64,000 nucleotides of DNA from Mesorhizobium sp. NFR06. GTDB taxonomy: Bacteria > Pseudomonadota > Alphaproteobacteria > Rhizobiales > Rhizobiaceae. The notes below the pieces were generated by a model. The model searched no databases and was not told the DNA's origin. It saw only the letters and a list, made by a program, of their open reading frames with translations. Below are positions 1-8,297 of the stretch, piece after piece. The position numbers and the translations under genes were made by a program. Position 1 is the stretch's first letter. Each line of letters starts with the position of its first letter. The stretch spans positions 372,001 to 436,000 of the forward strand of contig NZ_FOVT01000001.1 in assembly GCF_900115245.1 (NCBI RefSeq). Reading direction: 5' to 3'.

Positions 1-1202
1 CGACGGTCACCGTCATCGTCCCCACCTTCAACAGGGAGAAGTTCCTGCCCGAATCCATCGGCAGCCTGCTGCGGCAGACTGTGATGCCGGATCAGATTCT
101 GATCGTCGACGACGGCTCGACGGACAATACCGGCGCCGTGGCGGCAACTTTCGCCGCGCCGGTGGAATATTACCGCAAGGAGAATGGCGGCAAGTCGACG
201 GCGCTGAACTTCGCCCTGAAGCACTGCAAGGGGGATTTCGTCTGGATATTCGACGACGACGACGTCGCGCATCCGACGGCGCTCGAACGGTTTCTGGCTG
301 CGTTCGCGCGGGAGCCGACAGCCGATTTCGCTTTCGGCGAATATGCGCGTTTCCGGCAGTCGGCCCAGATCGAGGACCAGAGTTACGAGACCGTCGCCTT
401 CGGTCACGTCAACCAGGACAATTTCTTCCCGTCCCATCTCGAATATTGCCACGTCCATCAGCCGGGTCTGCTGGTGCGCCGCCAATGCTACGACGAAGTG
501 GGCGGCTTCAACGAAAACCTGGTCCGGTCGCAGGACTACGAGATGATGCTGAGGCTTGCGCGGCGGTTCAAAGGCGTCAGGGTCGATGGCCTCATGTTCT
601 TCCAGCGCCAGCATGACATGGTTCGCGGCAGCACCCAGGTCGTCATTTCCTATGCCAACAGGATAAAGGCCTGGGGCTCATACGACCGGGTGATCATGGA
701 AGAAATCTACAAGTCGGTCGATCTGCATGAGTATCTCGATCGCTCGGAGCAGGCCTTGCCGAAGGCGGCCGATCTCGAGATGCAGGCACTGCTGCAGCGT
801 TCGAGCATCATGGCCAGGAAGGGGCTCTGGCACCATGCGGCCGAAGATATCCGCCGCTACGCCATGCTTGCCGAACGAGCCGGAAAGACGTCCCTCAGCG
901 ACAAGGAACGCGCCATCGTGCGGCGTACGTTCGAAGCCTACGACACGGGTTTGGCGACCGCCCCTGCCGACGAATTCGTCTCCGCGGTGAAGGCCTGGAA
1001 GCCGGGACCCCTCAAGACCGACATCGTCAGGGAATACATGCACTCCTTCCCGCATTACTTGGCGCGGGACTTGAAGGCGGGCAAGGTGATCCCGGCATCG
1101 AAGTTGTTGCGGGAGTACTCGACGCTGTCGCTTTCAGCCTCGGTCGGCCGCTTGTATCAGGCAATGACGTCGAAGCTTCCATCGGTGCGCGGTGCAAGCT
1201 GA
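1..1202 (+). CDS. Family 2 glycosyltransferase, 5' end outside window
   Basis: The reading frame is already open at base 3 (TVTVIVPTFNREKF...), so the gene starts upstream of the window and only its 3' part is seen. The N-terminal GT-A core is clear: IVPTFNR, then ILIVDDGSTDNT (nucleotide-sugar binding) and a metal-binding DDDD run in VWIFDDDDVAHP. Lower down, GGFNENLVRSQDYEMMLRLA matches the acceptor/catalytic ED-type region. The last ~150 residues are helical and not recognised. It probably adds a sugar to the exopolysaccharide repeat on the cytoplasmic membrane face, since the next 12 kb are exo genes; donor and acceptor cannot be read. The first in-frame ATG inside the window (87) falls in the middle of the conserved core, so it is not the real start. 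Confidence 0.9.
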   Translation, partial: TVTVIVPTFNREKFLPESIGSLLRQTVMPDQILIVDDGSTDNTGAVAATFAAPVEYYRKENGGKSTALNFALKHCKGDFVWIFDDDDVAHPTALERFLAAFAREPTADFAFGEYARFRQSAQIEDQSYETVAFGHVNQDNFFPSHLEYCHVHQPGLLVRRQCYDEVGGFNENLVRSQDYEMMLRLARRFKGVRVDGLMFFQRQHDMVRGSTQVVISYANRIKAWGSYDRVIMEEIYKSVDLHEYLDRSEQALPKAADLEMQALLQRSSIMARKGLWHHAAEDIRRYAMLAERAGKTSLSDKERAIVRRTFEAYDTGLATAPADEFVSAVKAWKPGPLKTDIVREYMHSFPHYLARDLKAGKVIPASKLLREYSTLSLSASVGRLYQAMTSKLPSVRGAS

Positions 1203-1303
1203 TTGGGCGTGGGCGCTTCCGCAATTGAGCGCCGACGCCGGCGGACCGCCTGTGGGCGCAAATCGCGGATGCTCGTCCGGCGGGCCGAATTAGGAGCAGG
1301 ACA

Positions 1304-2383
1304 ATGAAAGTGCTTTTTGCAAGCGGCAACGGATATATTCCCGAGTTCACCGGCGGCGTGCAATCCAACACCCACCATCTGGTCGAACAGCTGATCGAGC
1401 ACGGCCACCAGGCATCGGTCCTCGCTTCGCTGTTCGGCGACGGCATGTTCGGCTTCAAGGCGCGCGCCAAGATGAAGCTGTTGCGGCAGCCCGCGGTCGT
1501 CGACAATTTTCCCGGCTATCCGGTGATGCGCGCCTGGTTTCCCTGGGACGCGGCCGGCTTCGCTGTCGAGAAAACCAGACCTGACGTCGCCGTCGTGCAG
1601 TGCCACAAGTCCGTCCTGCTCGGAAAGGCGCTTCTGGCCGAAGGGGTGCCGCTGGTGGTCTACCTTCACAACGTCGAATTTCACGAACTCGCCGGCGATC
1701 CGCGCGAGCTGCATTCGGCTTTATACATCGCCAATTCGGAGTTCACGGCACGCACCTACAAGGAAAAATTCGGCATCGATTCCACTGTTCTCCCGCCGAC
1801 CATCAATGAAGCTCTCTACTGCACGCATACGACGGGTGAATTCGTCACCATGATCAATCCCTATGAGGAGAAGGGTTTCGAAACGGCGGTGCGGATCGCG
1901 GCCGCCTGCCCGGAGGTTCCGTTCCTGTTTGTCGAAAGCTGGAAGCTGGACGACGACCATCGTGCGCGCGTCGAGAAGACCCTCGCGCCGCTTTCGAACG
2001 TCAGGCTGGAAAACCGCACCAACGACATGAAGACGGTCTATGGCCGCACCAGGATCCTGCTTGCTCCGAGCAAATGGGAGGAGGCCTGGGGCCGCGTCGC
2101 ATCCGAGGCGCATTGCAGCGGCATCCCCGTCGTCGGATCGCGCCGTGGCGGCCTGCCCGAAGCCATCGGTCCCGGCGGCGTGGTGCTCGACTACGACGCT
2201 CCGATTGCCGACTGGGCTTCGACGGTGCGGCGTTTGTGGAACGATCGCCAGGAATACGAACGGCTCTCGGCTGCCGCTCTCGCCTTCTCCAAACGCCCGG
2301 AACTTGATCCGGCGCGGCAATTGGTGGTGTTTCTCGATCTGCTCGAAAGAGCGTCACGGCAAGGAGCCCGCCGCGCCGCGTAG
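1304..2383 (+). CDS. Family 4 (GT-B) glycosyltransferase
   Basis: A 359-residue GT-B enzyme. The N-terminus MKVLFASGNGYIPEFTGGVQ has the glycine-rich acceptor loop typical of GT4. The C-terminal half has WEEAWGRVASEAHCSGIPVV, the E-x7-E donor phosphate-binding motif, followed by GGLPEAIG. It lies 101 bp after the GT2 gene in the same direction, with an AGGAG-type Shine-Dalgarno (around 1292) before the ATG, so the two are probably co-transcribed. Inferred role: sugar addition to the exopolysaccharide or a related glycan. It converges with the next gene, with only 28 bp between stops. Confidence 0.88.
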   Translation: MKVLFASGNGYIPEFTGGVQSNTHHLVEQLIEHGHQASVLASLFGDGMFGFKARAKMKLLRQPAVVDNFPGYPVMRAWFPWDAAGFAVEKTRPDVAVVQCHKSVLLGKALLAEGVPLVVYLHNVEFHELAGDPRELHSALYIANSEFTARTYKEKFGIDSTVLPPTINEALYCTHTTGEFVTMINPYEEKGFETAVRIAAACPEVPFLFVESWKLDDDHRARVEKTLAPLSNVRLENRTNDMKTVYGRTRILLAPSKWEEAWGRVASEAHCSGIPVVGSRRGGLPEAIGPGGVVLDYDAPIADWASTVRRLWNDRQEYERLSAAALAFSKRPELDPARQLVVFLDLLERASRQGARRAA

Positions 2384-2411
2384 GCGTGCGGAAGAGTTCC
2401 TGGAAGAGGGC

Positions 2412-3434
2412 TTATGCCGGGCGCTTCACCCGATTCTTCAGCGCCTCGTAGCCGCGCTCGCCGAGCAGCGCGCGAGCGGTCGCCTTGACGGCTTGCTTTC
2501 GCCCGTCGAGCGAATTGATTTGCCGGAGCCGCGCCGGAAGGTTGCGCGCCGCCTGCTGGAGCGCCGGCAGCGACAGCGGGTCGGGGAGGCTCACCATGTT
2601 GCTTTCGACACACAGCACCGGCTTGCCGGAAAGCTTCGCGATCTTCATCGCCTGCTCGTGCTCGCTCTCGATGAACAGGATGGCGTCCGACTTGCGGTAG
2701 AACTCGGCCTTGAAGCTGCCATGCGCGCCGAGCCGCTGCCGCTCGGCCTTGTTCGGCAGGTCGAGCATGATGAGATGATCGTGTTTGATGCCGTGACCGG
2801 CAAGCCACGCCTCGGTCAGCTTGCGGTATTTTTCCAGTCGGCTCGTCACCAGCCAGCCGATCTTGCGCGTCGGTCCGAGCAGCGGCCGCGCCTCGGCGAG
2901 GAATTTCTCATAGGCCGGGCCGTCGTCGTTTTCCTCCTCGGTCGGATCGAGGCAAAGCACGCCGTCAATGTCGACGCAGCACTGTTCGAGGAAGACGTGG
3001 TGCATGAAATTCCACTGGAACATCCTGGGATGCGGCACGGCCTCGAAGACCATGTCGGTTTCCTCGTGCTGCAGCGACAGCCCGAATACGGCGGCGAAGA
3101 TGAAATCGCCCTCGATGCCGCTGGCCGCAACCTTCTCGCGCGCTTCGCGCATGGCGGTGCCGCCGATGATGCTGTCGTCGATCACCAGGATCTTGCGCAT
3201 CTCGGAGGCTTGCCGGTCGAGGCCCGCCCAGCGTTTCGTGATCCCCGACGTATAGATCCTGCCGGCCAGGAAACTGTCGAGATCGGTCATCGGAATGTTT
3301 GCCGTCAGGCTGACCAGCGTCGCGGCAAGGATGCCGCTCCTCGGCACGCCGACGACCAGGTCGATGTCGCGCGGCAACCGATGCAGGTTGCGCACGATCG
3401 CGTCGTTCATGTCTGCAATCGATCGGTAGTTCAT
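2412..3434 (-). CDS. Phosphoribosyltransferase-HAD fusion protein
   Basis: A 340-residue protein with two recognisable halves. Residues ~1-140 look like a type I phosphoribosyltransferase: VVGVPRSGILAA near the N-terminus and the PRPP-loop-like KILVIDDSIIGGTAM, where G replaces the usual T of the DDxxxTG signature. Residues ~160-280 look like a HAD phosphatase: DIDGVLCLDP (motif I), LVTSR (motif II), a lysine in SFKAEFYRK (motif III) and FIESEHEQA (motif IV). The combination suggests nucleotide salvage or glycosyl-1-phosphate chemistry, but no substrate can be read. It lies 45 bp downstream of the flippase in the same direction, so it may serve the exopolysaccharide locus. Confidence 0.72.
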   Translation of the reverse strand: MNYRSIADMNDAIVRNLHRLPRDIDLVVGVPRSGILAATLVSLTANIPMTDLDSFLAGRIYTSGITKRWAGLDRQASEMRKILVIDDSIIGGTAMREAREKVAASGIEGDFIFAAVFGLSLQHEETDMVFEAVPHPRMFQWNFMHHVFLEQCCVDIDGVLCLDPTEEENDDGPAYEKFLAEARPLLGPTRKIGWLVTSRLEKYRKLTEAWLAGHGIKHDHLIMLDLPNKAERQRLGAHGSFKAEFYRKSDAILFIESEHEQAMKIAKLSGKPVLCVESNMVSLPDPLSLPALQQAARNLPARLRQINSLDGRKQAVKATARALLGERGYEALKNRVKRPA

Positions 3435-3479
3435 GCGATTATCCTGTCCTGAGATCAGCGTGTCGCGAGCCGAGCGGGC

Positions 3480-4976
3480 TCATTTCACCGCGCTCGGAGC
3501 CGCGAGCAATCCCCGTGCCGGGATCAGCCGCAATGCCTCGCGAAGCGTCTCGCGGCCGGCGCTGAAGGCAAGCGCGACGACAATGGTGGCGGCATAGGAG
3601 AGCGCCACGCCGCCGGCCAGCGCGACGACCGGCGGCGCCTGCAGCATTGGCTTGGCGAGCCAGACCACCCCGAACGCCAGATGCGCGCCGAGCACGAAGG
3701 GTGTTGCCGCGTGAAGCACATGGCTCGCCTTGAGCGGTCCGCTCTTGCCGACATAGAGCCACAGGAACGGCGTGCGCATATATTCGCTGATCGCGTAGGC
3801 GACCGCGACGCCGAGGGCCCCGTAAGGAAGGCCGATGGCGAAGGCCAGCACCGAGGTTATGGCGGTGATGATGCCCCAGCGCATGAAATCGCCGGACCGG
3901 CCCTGGCTGACGAACAGCCATCCCGCGGGGTTGTTCAGCGGCTGCAGCAGTCCGGCAAAGCCGAGCGCCAGGAAGATCGGCGCGCTGCCGCGCCATTGCT
4001 CGCCGAGCACGAAGGGGATCAGCGTATCGGACATGGCGGTGGCGAAGGCGACACCCGGAAGCGCCACCAGGAGGATCAGCGGCATGACGCGCAGATAGGC
4101 GCTGCGGTAGCGGTCCGGCTCGTCCTTCAGCCGCGACAGCGCCGGCACCATCACTTTCGACAGCGGATTGGTGATCTGGCTGAGCGGGAAAAGCAAAAGC
4201 TTGTAGGCGCGGTCGTAGAGGCCGAGCTGCGCCTCGCCCCAGTATTTGCCGATCAGCACATTGTCGAGGTTGCGGGCAAAGAAATTGGCGAAATTGAAGC
4301 CGGTGATGCCGGCGCCGAAATTGATCAGCGCGCTGATCCCATTGACCTTGTGCGGCAGGCCGGGGCGCCAGCGGGATGAGTACCAGTAGCATAGCGTCGG
4401 CAGCACGGCGCTTGCCAGCGTGCCGGCGAAAAGCGCCCAGTAGGAGCGATCGATGAAGGTCCAGGCGATCGAAACGGCGACACCGGCGATCGCGCTGGCG
4501 ATGTCGATGACGGCTAGCCGCGTGAACTCCATGCGGCGGGTCAGCAGGGCCACGTGCTGGGCTCCCAGGCCATAGGCTATGATCTGCAGGCCGAAGGCGG
4601 CGACGAGGCTCGTCACGCGCGGCTCGCCATAGAAGGTGGCGACCAGGGGCGCCGAGGCGGCCAGCACGCAGGCGAGGACCGCGCTCACCGCCACGTTGAT
4701 CCAGAAGAGGTAGTTAACCTCCTCGTGGCGGATCCCGGTCTTCTGGATCGTCGCCTGGGTCAGGCCGAAATCCTGGAACAGCGCGATGAAGGCGAGCACC
4801 GGCGCGCACATTGCGACGACGCCGAAATCCTGCGGCGACAGAAGCCGTGACAGCACGATGACGGAGATAATCTGCGTCGCCACCCGCACGCCTTGCGCCA
4901 TCGCGGTGACGACCGCGCCGCGTCCGACCGACTTGCGCAAAGAGCCCTCAGGCGGATCGAATGCACTGGTTTCCAA
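3480..4976 (-). CDS. exoT: Polysaccharide flippase, Wzx/ExoT type
   Basis: A 498-residue polytopic membrane protein of the MOP/MATE polysaccharide transporter family, with about 12-14 hydrophobic segments and the N-terminal pattern SVGRGAVVTAMAQGVRVATQ. Such proteins move the lipid-linked oligosaccharide across the inner membrane for Wzy-type polymerisation. In Sinorhizobium the exo-cluster flippase is ExoT; the symbol is assigned by family and neighbourhood only. The start is TTG: an in-frame TGA lies two codons upstream, there is no earlier ATG, and AGGA lies about 10 nt before it. It is divergent from exoL across a 197-bp region carrying two palindromes. Confidence 0.82.
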   Translation of the reverse strand: METSAFDPPEGSLRKSVGRGAVVTAMAQGVRVATQIISVIVLSRLLSPQDFGVVAMCAPVLAFIALFQDFGLTQATIQKTGIRHEEVNYLFWINVAVSAVLACVLAASAPLVATFYGEPRVTSLVAAFGLQIIAYGLGAQHVALLTRRMEFTRLAVIDIASAIAGVAVSIAWTFIDRSYWALFAGTLASAVLPTLCYWYSSRWRPGLPHKVNGISALINFGAGITGFNFANFFARNLDNVLIGKYWGEAQLGLYDRAYKLLLFPLSQITNPLSKVMVPALSRLKDEPDRYRSAYLRVMPLILLVALPGVAFATAMSDTLIPFVLGEQWRGSAPIFLALGFAGLLQPLNNPAGWLFVSQGRSGDFMRWGIITAITSVLAFAIGLPYGALGVAVAYAISEYMRTPFLWLYVGKSGPLKASHVLHAATPFVLGAHLAFGVVWLAKPMLQAPPVVALAGGVALSYAATIVVALAFSAGRETLREALRLIPARGLLAAPSAVK

Positions 4977-5056
4977 AATTCAGGATTCCTGATCTTGCAT
5001 CGGCCCGACATCGTCGCGACCGGCGCCCGCCGCCACGCATAGGTTACTGCAAGACG

Positions 5057-5124
5057 TTTTTGCAGTGCAACAAAAATTGTGCGGGCATTTGCTACGCCGC
5101 ACCAAAATTGTTGCGATGCAGCAA
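5057..5124. promoter_or_regulatory. Two TTGC/GCAA palindromes between exoT and exoL
   Basis: The exoT-exoL intergenic region has TTGCAGTGCAA (core 5060-5070, in an AT-rich frame) and TTGTTGC-GAT-GCAGCAA (5108-5124). Both are dyads of the same type about 50 bp apart. A similar dyad lies upstream of the acyltransferase gene at 17068-17085. They are placed where an operator for either gene would sit. The regulator is unknown; rhizobial PhaR-type sites have a comparable TGC...GCA form, but this is only a suggestion. Confidence 0.45.
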
Positions 5125-5173
5125 GAGCTGTACTAGCATCCCCGATGGGTGGGCCCAACAGCGGTCGAGTTTC

Positions 5174-6343
5174 ATGCTGCATGTCTTGTACCTTGTGCAT
5201 GACGTATCCGATCCGGCAGTGCGCCGGAGGGTGCAGATGCTCAAGGCAGGCGGCGCCAGGGTCACCCTGGCGGGCTTCCGCCGCACCACCGGCCCGGTCG
5301 CCGAGATCGAGGGTATCGAGCCTGTCGACCTTGGCGCGACGCGCGACGGCCGATTCGCGCAGCGCATCGGTGCGGTCGCCAGGGCGGCCGTGTCGATCGG
5401 CGCGAAACTAGGCGCCATGCCCAGACCCGATCTCATCATCGCGCGCAACCTCGAAATGCTGGCGCTGGCCCGCCGCGCCAACGGCGCGCTCGGGACGAGC
5501 GTGCCGATCGTCTATGAATGCCTGGACATCCATCGCCTGGTGCTGCGCAACGATTTCGTCGGCAGGACGCTGCGCGGCGCCGAGCGTCGCCTTGCCCGCG
5601 ACGTCAAGCTCCTGGTGACGAGCTCGCCCGCCTTCATCGCCAATTATTTCGAGCCGTTCGGGCAGATCGTCGCGCCGGTCGAACTGATCGAGAACAAATA
5701 TTTCGAGACCGCGCCGGTCGCCGCACAGCATTCTTTCGAGGACGACAACCCGGTGACGCCGCCTTGGCGCATCGGCTGGTTTGGCGCGCTGCGCTGCCGC
5801 CGCTCGCTGGAGCTGTTGGCCGATTTCACCCGCCGGCAGGCGGGACGTTTCGAGGTCGTGCTCAGAGGCCGTCCGGCGCTGACCGAATTTCCCGACTTTC
5901 ATGGTTTCGTCGAGGCGGAGCCATGGCTTTCGTTCCTCGGGCCTTACCGCAACCCGGAGGATATGCCGGCAATCTACGGGCAGGTGCATTTCTCCTGGGC
6001 GATCGATTTCTTCGAAGCCGGCCAGAATTCCGAGTGGCTGCTTCCCAACCGCCTCTACGAAGGCTGCCGCTTCGGCGCCGTGCCGATCTCGATGGCGGAC
6101 ACCGAGACCGGCAGGTTCCTCAAGGGGCAGGATATCGGCGTTCTTCTGTCCGAGGCGACGCCCGAAGGCATCGAGGCGATGCTCGGCAGGATGGATCAGG
6201 ATCGATATCGCGGCCTGAAGTCGCGGGTGCTGGCCCGCAATCCGAGGACCTGGAGCTACGACCGCAGCGATTGCGCGGCCTTCGTCGAGAAGCTGCGCGG
6301 CCTCGCAGCCATGCCTTCCACTTTTGCGGCGGAGGCGGCGTAA
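5174..6343 (+). CDS. exoL: Succinoglycan-type glycosyltransferase ExoL
   Basis: A 389-residue glycosyltransferase starting MLHVLYLVHDVSDPAVRRR, which matches my memory of the ExoL N-terminus. ExoL in Sinorhizobium adds the third sugar (beta-1,4-glucose) of the succinoglycan repeat. The frame is open further upstream, but that extension runs through the palindromic intergenic region, so the ATG at 5174 is preferred. The stop overlaps the exoA start by one base (TAATG), implying translational coupling. The order exoL-exoA-exoM-exoO-exoN-exoP is the Sinorhizobium exo order read from the other end, which supports the name. Linkage specificity in this organism is inferred. Confidence 0.85.
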   Translation: MLHVLYLVHDVSDPAVRRRVQMLKAGGARVTLAGFRRTTGPVAEIEGIEPVDLGATRDGRFAQRIGAVARAAVSIGAKLGAMPRPDLIIARNLEMLALARRANGALGTSVPIVYECLDIHRLVLRNDFVGRTLRGAERRLARDVKLLVTSSPAFIANYFEPFGQIVAPVELIENKYFETAPVAAQHSFEDDNPVTPPWRIGWFGALRCRRSLELLADFTRRQAGRFEVVLRGRPALTEFPDFHGFVEAEPWLSFLGPYRNPEDMPAIYGQVHFSWAIDFFEAGQNSEWLLPNRLYEGCRFGAVPISMADTETGRFLKGQDIGVLLSEATPEGIEAMLGRMDQDRYRGLKSRVLARNPRTWSYDRSDCAAFVEKLRGLAAMPSTFAAEAA

Positions 6344-7359
6344 TGGCGCCGCAGGATGAACAAAAGCCGATGACGCAGGCCGTCGGATCGATCCTGATCG
6401 TCATTCCCTGCCTTGACGAGGTCGCCCATATCGGCGGCCTGCTCGATCAATTGCGCCCCGCGGCGGCACGGCTTGGCGGCCGCATCATCGTCGCCGACGG
6501 TGGCAGCACCGACGGCACGCAAGCCATCGTCGAAGAGGTCGTGGCGAGGGATCCCCGGGTCACCCTGCTCGCCAATCCGAAACGTCTCCAGAGCGCCGCC
6601 ATCAATCTCGCGGTGGGGATTTTCGGCGCCGGCGCCGACTACGTCATTCGTATCGACGCGCATGGCGGTTATCCGGACGATTACTGCGACCGGCTGGTCG
6701 AGGAAGCCCTCGCCACCAGCGCTGATTCGGTCGTCGTTTCGATGCTGACCGCCGGCACAGGCGCCGTGCAGAAGGCAGTCGCGGCGGCGCAGAACTCCAA
6801 GCTCGGCACCGGCGGCTCGAAGCATCGGCACATGTCCGAGGGCGAGTGGGTAGACCACGGCCACCACGCGCTGATGCGCATCGCCGCCTTCAACGACGTC
6901 GGCGGCTATGACGAGAGTTTCAGCCACAACGAGGACGCCGAGCTTGACTACCGCCTCCGCCGGGCCGGCTACGGGATCTGGATGAGCGGCAGGACGCAGA
7001 TGGTCTACTACCCGCGCTCGACCCTGAAGAGCCTCTATTTCCAGTATCTCGGCTATGGCCGCGGCCGCGCCAAGAACGTCCTGAAACACCGCATGGTGCC
7101 GAAGGTGCGGCAGATGATCCCGCTTTTGGTGGCGCCCGTGGTGCTGCTAGCCCTGTTCTCCTTCGTTCACTGGCTGGCGGCAGTGCCTTTCCTGCTGTGG
7201 GCGGCGGTGTGCCTGGGCTACGGCCTGGTGACGGCGATACGCCAGCGCAATGCCGGCATCGCGCTGGCCGGGGTCTCGGCGATGGTCATGCATTTCGGCT
7301 GGTCGGTCGGCTTCTGGCAGCAGCTTTTGACACCGCGATCGCTGCGTAGGGTGGCGTGA
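6343..7359 (+). CDS. exoA: Succinoglycan-type glucosyltransferase ExoA
   Basis: A 338-residue family 2 glycosyltransferase with C-terminal membrane helices. The GT-A core includes LIVIPCLDEVAHI, IIVADGGSTDGT, and RIDAHGGYPDDY (DxD-like). Mid-protein VDHGHHALMR and GGYDESFSHNEDAELDYRLRRAGY carry the catalytic ED region. Residues ~255-320 hold three to four hydrophobic segments, as expected for ExoA, a membrane-bound beta-1,3-glucosyltransferase adding the second sugar of the lipid-linked repeat. It overlaps exoL by one base and exoM by one base (TGATG), so the block is an operon. Confidence 0.88.
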   Translation: MAPQDEQKPMTQAVGSILIVIPCLDEVAHIGGLLDQLRPAAARLGGRIIVADGGSTDGTQAIVEEVVARDPRVTLLANPKRLQSAAINLAVGIFGAGADYVIRIDAHGGYPDDYCDRLVEEALATSADSVVVSMLTAGTGAVQKAVAAAQNSKLGTGGSKHRHMSEGEWVDHGHHALMRIAAFNDVGGYDESFSHNEDAELDYRLRRAGYGIWMSGRTQMVYYPRSTLKSLYFQYLGYGRGRAKNVLKHRMVPKVRQMIPLLVAPVVLLALFSFVHWLAAVPFLLWAAVCLGYGLVTAIRQRNAGIALAGVSAMVMHFGWSVGFWQQLLTPRSLRRVA

Positions 7360-8297
7360 TGGCCGGACGCTCGATCAACATCTGCATCTGCACCTTCCGC
7401 CGGCCGGAACTGGCCGATACGCTGCGCTCTATCGCTGCGCTGGCGAAGCCGGCGGACGCGGAGATCGGCATTGTCATTGCCGACAATGACGATGAGCCAA
7501 GCGCGCAGAAGCTGGTGAAGGCGCTGGCCGAGGAGTTGGCGCTGCCTATCCGCTATCGCCACGCGCCGGCGCGCAACATCTCGATCGCCCGCAACGCCTG
7601 CCTCGATGCCAGCGTTTCCGACTTCGTCGCCTTCATCGACGACGACGAGACGGTGTCACCCGGCTGGTTGGTCGAATTGATGGCGGCGGCCGATTCCACG
7701 GGCGCCGCGGCAGTGCTCGGACCGGTGCGGGCGCATTATCGCCAGGACGCGCCGGACTGGATGCGAAAGGGCGACTTCCACTCGACCTTGCCGGTTTGGG
7801 TGCGCGGCGAGATCCGCACCGGCTACACCTGCAATGTGCTTCTCAGAACGACCGATGGCAGCCTGCGCGGCCGGCGCTTCAGCCTGGCGCGCGGCCAGAC
7901 CGGCGGTGAGGATACCGAGTTCTTCGATGCCATGGTGAAGGCCGGAGGCCGCATCTCCTTTGCGCCGCATGCCTTCGTCGACGAGGTCGTGCCGCGTGCC
8001 AGGGCCGGCTTCGACTGGCTGCGCCGGCGCCGCTTCCGCTTCGGCCAGACGCATGGCCACCTGATCGGCCACGGCACTGGTGGCGTGCGCCGCGCCGGAC
8101 AGGTCGGTCTCGCTTCCGTGAAGGCCGCTTTTTGCTTCGGCATGGCCATTTTGACCGCGATCAGCCCGGTGCGGCGGAACCGCAGCGTGCTGCGCGGCAT
8201 TATGCACGTTGGTGTCGTCAGCGGTTTGGTCGGCATCCGCGAAATCCGCCAGTACGGGCTCACTTCGCCAGAGCAAGGGAACAAGCGTGCAGCCTGA
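7359..8297 (+). CDS. exoM: Succinoglycan-type glycosyltransferase ExoM
   Basis: A 312-residue family 2 glycosyltransferase. Motifs seen: INICICTFRRPELADTL at the N-terminus, NISIARNACLD, the metal-binding AFIDDDETVSP, and GEDTEFFDAM in the catalytic region. ExoM in Sinorhizobium adds the fourth sugar (beta-1,4-glucose). ATG at 7359 is preferred over GTG at 7356 because it forms the TGATG junction with exoA. The 3' end overlaps the exoO GTG start by 11 bases. Confidence 0.87.
   Translation: MAGRSINICICTFRRPELADTLRSIAALAKPADAEIGIVIADNDDEPSAQKLVKALAEELALPIRYRHAPARNISIARNACLDASVSDFVAFIDDDETVSPGWLVELMAAADSTGAAAVLGPVRAHYRQDAPDWMRKGDFHSTLPVWVRGEIRTGYTCNVLLRTTDGSLRGRRFSLARGQTGGEDTEFFDAMVKAGGRISFAPHAFVDEVVPRARAGFDWLRRRRFRFGQTHGHLIGHGTGGVRRAGQVGLASVKAAFCFGMAILTAISPVRRNRSVLRGIMHVGVVSGLVGIREIRQYGLTSPEQGNKRAA

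Noticed and set aside
2040..3452. 470-codon plus-strand frame running out of the GT4 gene
   Set aside because: It is antisense to the PRTase-HAD gene, out of frame in the GT4 gene, and its translation is low-complexity Arg/Ala/Gly of the kind high-GC DNA gives.
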